This document shows positions 33,462 through 45,339 of a DNA stretch of 64,000 bases, piece by piece. Source of the DNA: Mucidula mucida (lineage: Eukaryota > Basidiomycota > Agaricomycetes > Agaricales > Physalacriaceae); NCBI GenBank assembly GCA_015501055.1, contig JADNYV010000180.1, forward strand, positions 1 through 64,000, in the 5' to 3' direction. Under the pieces are notes generated by a model that was not told the origin of the DNA, made no database searches, and was given only the letters and a program-made list of their open reading frames with translations. Position numbers and translations under genes: made by a program. Position 1 is the stretch's first letter. Every line of letters starts with the position of its first letter.

Positions 33462-35055
33462 TAGGGATGTGCGCTGTACCGTATGTACGGTCCATATGGT
33501 ATGGTGTACGGGTTACGGGACGTGTACCATGAGCGCGTTAGACATCCACCCTATGGCACGGTCATGGTTTGGGTGCATGCCCGTTGCGGTGCTTGGATAC
33601 GGCCGTGGACGGCTGTATACGGTATCTCTAATTAATCAAAACAATGCTCAGTATCCATGACGAAGTGCGCGCAGCATCACATTTTGAATATGAATAGTGG
33701 CGAGGCATGGTCGGTGTTGCCATTTTGCGAGAATAACCGCATGGTACGATTACTTTCCCACGGACCCTCTTTTGGATGCGACATTCATCTCAAAGGCTGC
33801 AGCTACGCCAAACCAGCCGATTCTTGCCCGGGAACACGTTTATAGCGTTAGAAAATGTCAGTATTATACTTTCAGCGCCAAGCACGATCCAAAGACGCAC
33901 TAAGTCGCGTCTCAATTGCATTCAGATTCCGTCTTGGTAACTTACAACACTTTTGGTCTAGTTCGCTTATGAATGGCTCCCTTATTTTTTTCTGTAGCAC
34001 ATAATTTCCACTGTAATGGTACCCAATTATTGCTCTTGAATTTTGCAGCCGTGGGGCTATACATGCTGGACAGAAATGAATGCAACCATAAACCACTTCC
34101 TGCTCTCCTCTCACAGACTCGTTACCTTGATGTACGACAACCAGCCCAAAGACAATGGTGATGGAGGTGTTCTTGCCACCTTGTCGTCCAACACCGGTGT
34201 CCATAAGCTGTCCACTGCGGGCAGGTCATCGTGTCTTCATTGCTCGCCGCCGTTTGAACTGACGACACCATTCAATAGTTCCTACACGCCCTGCTCAACC
34301 CGTTCTATTCACGTCAGCATCTACCACGGTCTCCAACTTTTCCTTGATATGGTTTCTTGCGATGCTTACCGCCGTCTTCACCCACATCTTCGCGCTCGTC
34401 CTCCTACTCACAGTTGACATCCAATTTTTGGAATGCATCGTTCCAAAGGATCGTTGGACATTTCTTCCAGTTGCCCTTCCCGCGCTTCTCTTCTATGACC
34501 TTCTCGCTGTCCTTGTCTTTTGTAGGTTCCCTTCTCCGAGTTGGTGGTATTCGCGGCGTAAAGAGTATCCAACACTGTACCGCCTTGCACGTGATATTCT
34601 CGCTATTCCAGGTAAGAGTGTGGTGCATGCTCACAAACCATCCTAACTTGTTCTCTGTAGGTTCTGCGGTTGCCGTTGAACACATTTTCTTGAGCAGCCG
34701 CGACACAGTGTCAATGCGACGATCAAATCTCAAGGCTGACACGATTAGGACCTTGATGCTGGTCAAGCATCACCTTCGATTGGCCCGCCTCGCTGTTGAG
34801 GAGCTTCTAGGTGACAAAGATTAATTCCTTGTATTTGTTTTTGATAATTACCTACTTCTACCATACAACGACTTTGTTTTCTTTATGTTTTGAAATATAT
34901 ACGACCGTACATACGTCCGTTACGGCCGTTCTTACTAGTGTATGTACCGTGAACCTCGTTCACCTTGAGATATGGTACGGGCACGGACATCTCTGTATCC
35001 GTGCACGGGTGGCAGGCTTACGGCCGTAACCGTAACGGTACGGCGCACATCCCTA
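33462..35055 (+). mobile_element. deleted hAT transposon
   Basis: Begins TAGGGATGTGCGCTGTACCG and ends CGGTACGGCGCACATCCCTA, inverted ends typical of hAT (TAGGGATG). Flanking 8-mers ACCCTAAT (33454-33461) and ACCCTGAT (35056-35063) agree at 7 of 8 positions. Subterminal regions are full of GTACGG and CCGTAC words on both sides. At 1594 bp it is much shorter than a full hAT element and keeps only the transposase C-terminus. Confidence 0.87.
34500..34824 (+). pseudogene. hAT transposase C-terminal dimerisation domain
   Basis: Two exons separated by a 49-bp GT..AG intron (34612-34660). The first ends RKEYPTLYRLARDILAIPG. The second reads SAVAVEHIFLSSRDTVSMRR, then SNLKADTIRTLMLVKHHLRL, and stops at 34822-34824. 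This is the Dimer_Tnp_hAT signature. The DDE catalytic core and BED finger are absent or unrecognisable, so the fragment cannot transpose on its own. Confidence 0.87.
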
Positions 35056-35268
35056 ACCCTGATATTGAACAATATGTTTTCTTCGGAATCCTTCCTCTGT
35101 GCAGCCTCCACCCAGTGGTCAAGAGGAGCATTACTTATTGAAAAGTAGTCTCTCAAAAGCCAATGGGAGCCGGACATAGTTTGGGAATTATAGGAATTGT
35201 TTGATTTTTTCGATTTGATTCGAGCACTTTTTGATCGGTCCAAGAATTTTGGAAACAGCTGTACCAGA

Positions 35269-36410
35269 CGCAAAAGTCTTTTGAACCAGAGCTTTCGAAA
35301 AGTTTTGATAGGGGGCTCAGTTGCGAGAAGAGGAGCTGCAAGTCACAGAAAGACTTTTGCTGTGGTGGTAAGATGTTCTGGTCACTTACCGGACATTCCA
35401 GCGATTCCATCAAAGTGCCGAGAAGCCGGTCAGACACATGTACGTGGCATTAACACTTGTTCTTAATTTTCTCCCTCACTGGGGTCAAAGCAACAGCGTA
35501 TTTTCTCTCCTGTGAGTCTCACATCTTGAATTTTTCTCTCCTATTCAAGGCTTATTGTGCTGAAGCACTTGCTTTCCATTGATGCCGCCGGTCTTTGTGT
35601 CCTAGCGAGCATCTCACTACCTATACTTCTACAGCGCTTTTTCTTGCCCCCAAGTGAGCCATCCGATCATCTTTACAACGAGGATTAAGTATTTTATCTT
35701 CCCTTGTACTCTTTTCACACAGTAAAGAAGGAACAGATGAACACTTCCTGCCATTGGACTTGAAGACTAACTCCGTCTCTATCAACCACATCAACGTCCT
35801 TTTCATTCTTCCTATCAATTCCTGCCCAGCATACATCCCGCTACTCACTGATTTTCAGCGTATGTGCACTGCGGCTCTCTTGTTTGTGCTTCAAGCAGTC
35901 GATACACTCTCATGCAGGTCTGCACGCTCTGGCGTAATATTGTCAAGCGCAATTCACGCCTCTGGACTGTTATCTCCATTGTCCTCCGCAAATTGTTCTC
36001 CCAGACCCGAGATGAGGCAGCCGCTGGGCGAGCCGCAGCTGAGTTCGTCCGGTACTGTTGACTTCAGGGCGTGCTCGGGATGAACGACGCTGGCGAAGAT
36101 CACCGTAACTGCGTTACTGTTGCGTACAGGAGACGAAACCATGGAATGTCATTCTTCTTAGCAGACGAGCACTAGTGAGGTGTCCATAAATCACTGTTTC
36201 ATAATGCTTCTGAAACATATGATATAAGTATTGCCACGACACGTTCTCCATAGTGTTGTAGCCTCCGCTGATAGTCGGAGCAGGGACGTACAGTATAACT
36301 AACTGCCTGACGATGATGTCGTAGACTATCTCACTGAGGACATATTTTTTCTGTTCATATGTCTGTATCTTGCGGGTACGTCTTGGTTCGAAGACTTGAG
36401 GCACATCCAA
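35269..36410. other. gene debris, possible F-box fragment on the plus strand
   Basis: Mostly non-coding. At 35916-35990 a plus-strand frame reads VCTLWRNIVKRNSRLWTVIS, like the second half of an F-box motif (CxxWRxI....RLW). The first half is not visible and no full gene could be built. A minus-strand frame of 98 codons (36410-36114) has no recognisable motif. Confidence 0.3.
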
Positions 36411-37163
36411 CTAGGCTGACTCTTCGTTATGGTACAGTAGACGGTGGGTACGACCATTATTGATATATCATCATGATTGACAGTTCAAGGGGATATCACG
36501 AACGCGCGGGAGTGACAGGGACAATCCCCGAACTTTGATAGTGGGACCTCAAATGTTGATCAATGCAAATCATAGCCACGACACGGTCGCGACGTAGGTA
36601 GGCGCCGGAGCAGCGTGATCAAACTACGAACGATTTGGCGTCCAAGTAAGGCCGCCGCTGAGCAACATCAGATCTGGCGCTAGTGATGTTCACAAGGAGC
36701 AAAGTGAACGTAGCAAGTCGATAACCGAGACGACACTTGTAATGAAGACCGAAGCATGACGACTATTCGAGATGTCTTGATTGACTAGGTAGGGCCCTAC
36801 GATTCGTCGCGTCGTCCAGAACAGCGCAGTAGGCATAACGGCGTTCCTCAGGATGCATCCAGACGACCCGTCAAGTAGTAACCGTACTGTAAGAGGTCTT
36901 GGGACGCGAATTAACGGTTACGAGCCTTCGCCATATGACTCCACTACGGCCATGGCGCGGTTGAAACGTTACGGTCGACAATTTCTGATTTCCCCCGCGT
37001 GCAATGGCCGAAGGCCAAAGGACGTCGTATTCAAGACACCACAACTCCAAGGATGAGCCCCAGAGCAGGTTCTCTATACAATTCCATTCCTCAAGTTTTC
37101 GAGCAGGTCTCCTGAATTTCAGCCTTCCCATCACGCATCTTCCTACCCTCACTTGTCTCAAAC
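36411..37163. other. intergenic, no gene recognised
   Basis: Contains the 5' flank of the kinase-like gene. No convincing frame, repeat or transposon end was seen. Confidence 0.55.
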
Positions 37164-38118
37164 ATGCGTTCCCCGGCATTCTCGTCACTTATGGCGGCGA
37201 TGGTGCTTGTCGTCGCCGTACCTCTGTTACTCGTCAACGCAGCGTGAGTCGGTCATCTTTGCAAGTATGTCGTTGATGTTTTTATACCGGCACGTAGTCC
37301 GTCATCGTCCATCCTTCGACGTGAAGTTAGTAAACTTCCTGCAGGTAAAACACCTATGCAGATTCAGCTCCGCAAGAAAGAGGGCGCTACCGACGAGGAG
37401 CCCGCTCACCTCGTGAGGAGCAAGACCAAGCAAGGGAGGAACGCTATTGTGTTCGATGTTATTGACGGTTGGACAACAGGCGGTACTAAAAAGCCCGCTA
37501 TTGCGAAAACTACAGCCAACGGAGGCGAGATGAAGAAAGAGGCTGCTGTACTGAAAAAAGTGGGTGACTATATATGTCGTGAGCGGGCACTAACTCGAGC
37601 TTCAGGTCCATCAGCTTCTTGCATACGGTCAAGAAGCATCAAGCGACAGGCATTGGATCATTATGCCGGACGTGACCAAGGGGAGCCCTTCTATGTTCGA
37701 GCTGGAGGAGATTCTGGAGGATGCTCAGCCAAAGACAGAGAAGGATTGCGACGATATAGTGGACAACGCCTTCAAATTGACGAGGGTAGCTGCCAAGAAA
37801 TGGGCGAAGGCGGCAGGAGTCCTGTAAGTGTGATGTTATTACAAGTCGAAGCCCGCTGAATTCATTGCAGTCACATGGATCTCCATCCCGGAAACGTTTT
37901 CTTCGATAAGAAGATGACGGAGGCAGAGCTTGTTGACTGGGGAAATGCGTTGGACTACGATGAGAAGGTAGGTGCTCAAGCCGCAGTGTGTTCCCTGAAT
38001 GTAACGAACCCACTACCTGAAGGGAAGCAGTGACGAAGAACTTGATCAGACAATTGAGTTCCTCGCGGAGACTTTCTTCCAGCAAGCCAAGGACGAGAAT
38101 TGTGCAAAACTAAAGTAG
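37164..38118 (+). CDS. secreted kinase-like (PKL fold) protein, 5 exons
   Basis: Exons 37164-37243, 37298-37559, 37606-37823, 37871-37967 and 38023-38118 sum to 753 nt (250 residues). All introns are GT..AG and the frame is open throughout. Residues 1-26 are a probable signal peptide (MRSPAFSSLMAAMVLVVAVP, then LLLVNAA). Exons 2-3 carry the small lobe and helix (EMKKEAAVLKKVHQLLAYG, RHWIIMPDVTKG). Exon 4 starts in the catalytic loop HMDLHPGNVFFD, followed by LVDWGNALDYDEK in place of DFG. HxDxxxxN plus DWG is characteristic of protein-kinase-like and APH-like folds. The substrate is unknown. Signal peptide plus kinase fold suggests a secretory-pathway or extracellular enzyme, which is inference. 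It stands alone, divergent from nothing obvious upstream. Confidence 0.83.
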
Positions 38119-39331
38119 TTGAATGGCAGTCTGTCATGGTAGCTTAGACAATGCAAGGACGTCCCCCAAGGCAGCGATCTCCTCTGCGACGTTCGAAGCC
38201 CTGTCAGTGGTAAGACTAATCGTAGAGCATGAAACGGCTGACCCTTGAAGCTTGAAGTTGTAATAGATGGCCTACGTGGTAAACAAGCAGGGATCGGATA
38301 TCGGTCCGATGCGAAGCTGTTTGGTTTTGAATCGTCACTGGAATCACAGAAGATGTACAGCACGAGGTGGGCCTGGTGGTATTTCTCCTGGTAGTCCAGC
38401 GGCTTGCGAAGATGACGTTGAAGACAAGGCGAAACCCAGGAACAAGGAAGGACTCAGGCGGTATCCTTGAGGACGATCATCCGCCCCCATTCTCATGAAG
38501 TTAATCTCCGTCACGGCCACATTAGTCTATACGTCAGAGTAGATGATGAACTCTCGAACGTCTGCCTATGATGTTGATACTCATCTCGGATATATCGTAA
38601 TTCAGAAGCCCTGGTTCATTATATCTACTTCAAGGAGACTCACTTCAGTAACCTTCGGTCGACTGGCTTACGGTGCTCGTCGAAGTCGATGTACCACCTT
38701 GCAGATAAGGTACGAGGGACCTCTTTCGGACTTTGGTTATTGAACTTGCATGTCTAGTATGGCATCGACTTTAGCGCTGGAGAATATCGCGAAACAGCTC
38801 ACAGTTCAGAATGTCATCGCTGAGGTAAGTATTCTCGAAGTTTTCGTCTCTGTTGCGCAACCGACTACCTTTTCTTCTCATATTTCTACGATGACATCTT
38901 GATGTGCTGCATGCCGAAGTCATGCAAACTCCACCGTACAGGCGGGTTATTTCTGATACGCTTCAGACTCCTATTGCTGGAGAACATGTGCATAGGTTAG
39001 AAGCGATGCAGAGGATCATGAGTGGCATAAGAGCCTGACCAAACCGAAGCTGTGCTCTCAGTCTTCTTACTGTCCTTCTTGTCGCAACCACCATTACCGC
39101 GAAAGAGTGGTCGCTTTACGAATACCTTTGTACAAATTTGAATATTCGCCTTCATACAGTAGCTAGTCCGATATCGCCTACGTATCCAACATACCTCTAT
39201 ACAGTAGTCCGTATCTAAAAGAAAGTTGTGCTTGTCCCATCCTAATCGTTATCGGTACGCTAAGACTGCTCTACATGCACGTTGAGGCCGTCGTTCTTCG
39301 CGACTCCCGACTTGACAGAGTCCGACTCCTG
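38119..39331. other. spacer, possible unrecognised small exon near 38761
   Basis: A plus-strand stretch reads MASTLALENIAKQLTVQNVI, then AE followed by a GTAAGT donor at about 38825, which looks like a first exon. No continuation could be recognised downstream. The rest contains no supported gene. Confidence 0.35.
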
Positions 39332-40859
39332 TCAAACGCATTTAGCTAGGATAAGACTTGACGAACGATTCCCTACGCGGACGAGGGCGAGCTCATGGTC
39401 TACAGGGGACGAGTCACAGTGATCGTCCCAGAAGGCACTGTGCTGCCAGTGCATGCTCGTTGGGATCACGATAGTAGTCTGGGCCCCACCAGAGATCCAC
39501 GCGCGGTAGTTGAGCGTCGCCATGAACGTGTTGGAATAGCTATGCCATGTCACGGTGAGTACCGACTAATAGTCGCATGCGAGGACTTACAATCCGCCGA
39601 GCATATGGAAACTGCACTGGGGTAAGAAAAAAAGAAAGACGTGGGGAGGAGGGCGGACGTACAGCATGATGTACCACGTCGACTTTGGCAGGGTATGGAA
39701 AAGCACGAGCTCGACTAACGCAGCGATGCTCGTGAGAAATCCAGTCTCGATGTTGAAACGAACGAGTCGGTTGATTAGACTGGTCGTTTCTTTCAATCCC
39801 TTCTTCTTGCGATTCGAGAGCTGCCATACATCATAAGGTTAACACGAATATGGTCCCAAACTAAAACAAACTGACCAGGATCACTAGAGACACCGTGATT
39901 GTCATATCACAGAATGCGGTCCCAGCTAAACCAGTCTGTAGTGCGTTGCCGTTCCGTTGAGATGATCCTTTCCAGGAAGAGAAAGAACTGACCGAAACTT
40001 CGGGTGCCAACTCGATGAACGTCTTTACTGATCTCTTCATGGCAAACTGAAAAAACACTGTCGTTAGTTTCCACTTCCACGATAATATGAAGCAACCGTT
40101 GTCGTAATGCTCACCATGACGGAAACATGAAGCAAGAAGCCGCCGCCTACGAAGGCTACCTGGTAACATGTTCAGATACCAATCACTGGCACCGCTGAAG
40201 TCAGTCTTCACGTACACAGCAGATCGCGAGAGGTATGAAAAGACGTCCACTTAGACACCTGATACGCCAGGCGTAGAAGCTTTGAACCATGATAGCCACT
40301 AGACCAGCCCGTTGGTAGATGAAGAGACGGATATTAAGACGACTTACGAAGGATGATCAGAGGAAGTAGAGCAGAAAACGACCAGTCGAGCACTAATAGA
40401 GCGTTAATATCCCCCCAACCGGGCCCGCCGATCTTCCATGCGCCGATAGTGAGGAATATTATGAACAGCGTCTTAGTCAGAAAGATGAGCCAGACTATAG
40501 ACGGCTTCGTTAGGGAGGCTACAAGCGTGATAGACAGCATACCGAACGCCTTGAGAGCTCGACGATCGTGAGCGAATTTGATGGAGTAGACACCTGCGTT
40601 CGTGAGTTCGCTGGGCAGGAACTTGAAGAGCCCTCTTACACATTTGGACGATGAGGATACCATAGAGGCAATAGCTCGAGAGGTAGGAAAGGACCTGGGG
40701 GTACGCATAAGGTTGTCGTATCACACAGAGCGCGTCTTGTATACTACGTACGAGTGGTCCAGTGCTGCATCGATGACAATCGTTAGTGAGCGATGACTTG
40801 CGGTCACTTGGAACGTACAGAGAAGCGAGATCTATCGCTGGGATAGTCAAAGGCGCCAT
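39332..40859 (-). CDS. DUF6534-type seven-helix membrane protein
   Basis: Minus-strand multi-exon gene starting MAPLTIPAIDLASLY at 40859. Typical pieces in order are LSYLSSYCLYGILIVQM (first helix), LKAFGMLSITL, GGPGWGDINALLVLDWSFSA with LLPLII, AGLVAIMVQSFYAWRIR, INRLVRFNIETGFLTSIAAL with VELVLFHTLPKSTWYIML, and GGFYSNTFMATLNYR, which is the family hallmark near the C-terminus. Exons are short, and the exact borders of the first introns are unsure because one donor is not canonical as read. No definite disabling change was found. The family is large in Agaricomycetes, sits in membranes and has no established function. The frame from YSNTF continues to a stop at 39332, but the true end may be nearer. 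Confidence 0.68.
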
Positions 40860-42275
40860 GGTAGTGGTTGAGGAAGATTCTGAGCGAGCGTCTCGAATAT
40901 ACTACTTATACCGCAGCATAAGAAGAATCTGGACACCGTTCGTTTTCCCACATGGAGTCGACAGAGACTCGCGAAGGACACCTGCCTGACGTTCAGGACT
41001 GACTATATGGAGCACTCACCAAGTTAACGTTACCAGAAAGTGTATGCTCTCGACTGTGTAAGGTAACTCCGAGGAGTAAGCGTGCGTCCATTGTTCGAAA
41101 ATCATGTTCTTCTTCATAGGACCGGCCATCTAATTGAGTTGCCTGCCTGCCGCAGAACCCGGATACAGACGTTTGACAGCTGAACGCCCAGTGTCGCCGC
41201 GACCATCAACTATTATTGACCACAGGACCACGATCTGAACCCAGAGATGCACGGCTGTACGTGACCATGGCGCTGCGCGCTTTTATGATGAAGAGAAAAT
41301 GACGCGGGAGAAGTCGGGCACAGAGATCTCGCACATTTCATGACAACAAGGGAACTGCGTAAAGGAAAACGAGCATGAGAAATGGTCAAGAGGAAGAAGG
41401 CTTGTATTGGAACTCTGCCCGACGCATCGCGCTTCGCCGGGGACGCTAGCTCCCCTCTCTTATACGGCACACTTGAATTTAGTGCACCACTGAGTCACCT
41501 TTTTACTTAAGATCTTCCAAAGCTCAATGTTAGTGATGGAGCGTACGGCAGTGTAGGCACACTCCACCTTTCCTTCTCAGGCTGAGGCGGACCGCTCGAA
41601 CTGCACCCGCCCCAGCGGACTGAATACCGGGCCATTCTTCATCCTATACGTGGTTACAAGTGAAGATTCAGGTCCCCCCCTCCCCCTTTCTCAAAGGGCA
41701 CACGACAATCGACCGAACTTTGGGTGAACTAGAAACCGTATTGTGGTTCTCAACCGTTTCTTCTCGCAACGAAAACCAATTCGTAGTACGACTTCTTCTT
41801 CTTCTTCTCTACTCTTGTAGCGGGGCCCAGATTTAGATCTGGAACCACAACTCCAGGAATCAAGATCCGCTGACTCGTGAAGAGAGTTTCTGAGCAGCTT
41901 TGGACCGAGCTGAGGCGTTTCATGGACCAAGTGTGCCAAGGCTGGGGTCAAGGTAAGTTCGTGATCGATGTTTCTTCCTGCTACCGGTATTGACGCGTTC
42001 ACTTACAGCGTTCGATTCCAAGTTGCCGCTTCTGCTTTGTGACCTTTAGACTAGACTGTGACCTTTAGACTAGACTCTCCCTTTTCGTCTTGCTATCTGC
42101 CGCTGTCGTGTTGCTTTCTCTCCTGTAATCAAGTATCCTAAATTCGCGTCAACTGTACGCTTGTAGGCCGTCGGATACAGTGTGCAATCACTCGTCATCA
42201 ATAAACGAGAAAACGCGTTGGCTCTGTAATCGGTTCAAAAAGAACACGAGAATCAAGTCATGAGTGGATTGCATC
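40860..42275. other. intergenic, no gene recognised
   Basis: 5' flank of the DUF6534 gene followed by sequence with short frames of up to 103 codons lacking motifs. A run TTCTTCTTCTTCTTC (about 41790) is simple repeat. Confidence 0.5.
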
Positions 42276-42942
42276 TAGGGATGTGCGCCGTACCGTATGT
42301 ACGGTGCATACGGTACGGCATACGGGTTACGGTACCCGTACCGTGAGCAATCTTGGAGTACGGTCAACGGATCGGTTATACGGCCGTGATACGGTCACTC
42401 ACCTGGTGGGGTCAGATCGTCTTCAAATCGCTATCCATCCAGTAGCAGACCCCTCATGTAGAGTACCAAGGACAAACACAATCTGATGCTGGCTGAAATG
42501 TGTTGTGGATGTCGCTTGAAGACCTTGCCAGCGATGGCTTGTCCCAATCGGGACACCTACCACGTGGACCATCTTGTTGATGAACAACGACGTTCTCGGT
42601 GCATTTGGCCTCCCGGACCACCCATTTACTGTCTGGAAAACATCAAAGGACATGAATCAACTTTTCTGGTGCAGTGTTTGAGCATTGAAGCTGCCTGAAT
42701 GACTGTCTTTCAGTGGTAATGGCTGAAGTAGGCTCCTTTCGGGCCCAAAGGTGACTTGTCAACTTATCCACACATCGAGAAAAACTAACTACATACTGAC
42801 AGGTCAATAACTCTCAATATTTATAACTGAACGCCACACTACGGCCGTGTTCCGGCCGTTACGGACCATATCTTACAGCTGTAAACCGAATACGGGTGAG
42901 CAACTTACGGCCGTACCCGTAACGGTACGGCACACATCCCTA
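42276..42942. mobile_element. 667-bp non-autonomous hAT element, same family as 33462-35055
   Basis: Starts TAGGGATGTGCGCCGTACCG and ends CGGTACGGCACACATCCCTA, nearly identical ends to the 33462 element. Flanking 8-mers ATTGCATC (42268-42275) and ATTGCATT (42943-42950) match at 7 of 8. Subterminal GTACGG/CCGTAC clusters are present at both ends. No transposase sequence was recognised inside. Confidence 0.87.
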
Positions 42943-43289
42943 ATTGCATTGGCATGGGTACTGGGATCATTGACTATGCCCAGCACTCATGAACATGTCG
43001 CTCATCTCGAGCCGTGGAACCAAACCATACCAAGGAAAGTGGGCGCAACTTGTTCCAGCAGAATAATATCCTTACTTGGGTGTCTGTTTCTCATTTTCAG
43101 CAGATTACTATGGTCGACGTGCTGGAGTCATTGTGTGTTAGCAAAGGACCATGTTCTTTTTTTCCTACTACTTACATGACATCTCAAATCCTCATGTAGT
43201 CTCAAACAAACTGCCTATCAAGTGACTTCCGTGGCATCAGGGTTCGAAAATGCCACCAAGTAGTACTTGTGTGAATCCGGCTGCATGCA
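42943..43289. other. spacer before the gypsy palindrome, no gene
   Basis: Short open frames only. The five bases before the LTR are ATGCA. Confidence 0.5.
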
Positions 43290-43819
43290 TGTTATGAATG
43301 GCCATATTTTCACACTTTCACATCTTATCATATCTTATCGGGGGCCTTGTCTTATCAACCAGCGGACTGTTTCATCATCTGTTTCGTCACCGATCATACT
43401 CCTTTTCATTACCGAAGCCGTACTCATGTTGGACACACGTCCAACACATGGATGACATCATACATGCCGATACCTCATGGACTCCCTATTGTATACACAC
43501 CGCCGACACTCGTAGCACACATGGTTGTTTCAGTATTATTACTTACATGCAGTTACCACTTGTATTTAATGGTTTCATGGACTAGTAGCATACAACACTG
43601 GGTCAAGGGCGTGGAGTTAACCCTAGCAGAAACACGTATGGACAAGGAGTCCCAAACACAGACTTACTAGTATATAAGCAGTAGCGTAGTATCATTGTAC
43701 TTTAGTTCCAATCTCGTTTATACACCGGGCCTAGCCTAGTCTTACGAACGCGAACGCTTTCCCTTTCAGTTCTTGCTGTGGTACCTGGTTGAGTCTTGTG
43801 GCTTAGTCCGTCGCTAACA
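43290..43819 (+). repeat. gypsy 5' LTR
   Basis: 530 bp, TGTTATGAATGGCC to GTCGCTAACA. TATATAA lies at 43671-43677, and the predicted transcript start AGTTCCAATCT is at 43704, 33 nt later, with one G-to-A change relative to the other copies. The primer site AGATCGGAACT is at 43822-43832, 2 nt beyond the LTR. Confidence 0.93.
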
Positions 43820-44409
43820 GAAGATCGGAACTACCTTCTACCACCTACCACACATCCCTGATCGTCGATCAGCACTTCACTGTTTGATCATCGCACATTC
43901 CCTTTCCTGCTTACAGATCGACGGATTCCTAATCCCAGCGCACGTCCGCATACGTGTGTATTGGTCCCAGTAGCGCCGGCTAACAGTTAGAGATGACTGC
44001 CTCGGGTGCTGGAAGTAGCCGCTCTCACGAGAACGAACTTTTGGCAGTTGCACTTCAGTGGGCGCTGTTTACGGGTCAACCCCCATTCCCAGGAAAACTT
44101 CGGCTTACCTCACACCAGAGGGACGTCGGCTGGGCAATTGCGAACTTGTGACGAGCTCTTGGGCTCCGTAGATACGTAGTCAGTAGTCGGTAAAATAGCG
44201 TAGACAGTTACGATACCTACCTACTTTACTTACCTTACGATACACATCATCATTCCCCACCCTACCAAGTCCTGGATTCTATTTCAGATCTAGGCGATCC
44301 CTCCCTATTCATCCAAACCTCTATTCCCTCACCCGTTTCATCAAAATCCGCATCATCCATATCCCCACTTTCACCCTTTCACTCTCCGATCCCATCACCC
44401 CAATCCATC

Positions 44410-45339
44410 ATGTCCAACGAAGCACCCGAAGCCGCTCATCACACACCCGCTCATCACGCCAATGACGAAACCAAAGGCCGATCCCTTGTCAACAAGCCTT
44501 ATGACTATGACGGGGACAAGTCCAAGTACAAGAGCTGGTGGCGATCGATGTTCACATACATCCGTGACAAGAAGAACAACCTCACATCGGACTCCGAAAG
44601 GATCGATGTTGTTCTCTCCTACATCCGAGGAGATCACGTTGATGCATGGGTTCAGAACTACTCGGACCAGAACTTCGACGAGGAAGAAGAGGAATGGACA
44701 GTCTCTTGGACTGAGTTCAAGGAGAACTTGAAGGAGCGATTTGTGGACTCCAACCTCGCGCGAGATGCGCAAGATCAGATCGAACGGTTGCGCCAGGGGC
44801 AAGACACCGCGCAAGATTTCTTTCAGAAGTTCGAGGTCCTGCTTACTCAGGCAGAATACTCGAAGGATGACACATTTGTCGTGCGACTTCTCGAGACCAA
44901 TGTCAACGAGAAGATCATCGACCAGATATATGGCAGCCGAGATGGATTGCCAAAGAAGTACAAGGATTGGAAGGCACAGATCATTCAGATCGATCAGCTA
45001 TGGAGAAGGCGGGCGGCGAGCAAGAGGTCCGGCATGCAGGCCCGGCCCCTAGCTCCGCAGGCGGCTACATCAAGAGCCAATCCTACGAACCCACCCCCGA
45101 TGCCGACCACACGACGAGATGCCACCGGCGTTACCTATGGAGGAGCCGGCAGGCCGATGGACATAGACAACGCACGTCGAAGAGGACTTTGCTTCAGCTG
45201 TGGCGAACACGGCCATGTCAGCAGGTTCTGTCCCAAGAAGGGTCAACCCCAGACGATTCGGGGTCTATGGACCGAAATGAATGACAAGGAGAAAAAGAAG
45301 CTGGCCGAAGAATTGGGTTTTGCGAAGCTCCCGCAGTAG
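44410..45339 (+). CDS. gypsy Gag, intact
   Basis: 309 codons from MSNEAPEAAHHTPAHHAND to GFAKLPQ. It contains the gag core (SKYKSWWRSMFTYIRDK, ERFVDSNLARDAQDQIERL) and an intact CCHC zinc knuckle, CFSCGEHGHVSRFC, near residues 257-270. A 590-nt leader separates it from the LTR. The pol frame (-1 relative to gag) is open from 45285, so gag and pol overlap by 55 nt. The A-rich GAGAAAAAGAAG (about 45289) sits in that overlap and is a candidate slip site. This is the best Gag in the window and could act in trans for the broken copies. Confidence 0.9.
   Translation: MSNEAPEAAHHTPAHHANDETKGRSLVNKPYDYDGDKSKYKSWWRSMFTYIRDKKNNLTSDSERIDVVLSYIRGDHVDAWVQNYSDQNFDEEEEEWTVSWTEFKENLKERFVDSNLARDAQDQIERLRQGQDTAQDFFQKFEVLLTQAEYSKDDTFVVRLLETNVNEKIIDQIYGSRDGLPKKYKDWKAQIIQIDQLWRRRAASKRSGMQARPLAPQAATSRANPTNPPPMPTTRRDATGVTYGGAGRPMDIDNARRRGLCFSCGEHGHVSRFCPKKGQPQTIRGLWTEMNDKEKKKLAEELGFAKLPQ

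Larger units (their letters stand above)
33230..35268. repeat. inverted repeat arms enclosing the hAT element
   Basis: Arms at about 33230-33320 and 35180-35268 are reverse complements (shared: CAGCTGTTTCCAAAATTCTT; GATCAAAAAGTG; AAACAATTCCT). The plus-strand reading of the left arm gives SKILEPIKKCSKQITKIKQF, which looks coding. The arms lie outside the 8-bp duplications of the hAT element, so they are a separate structure. Confidence 0.72.
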
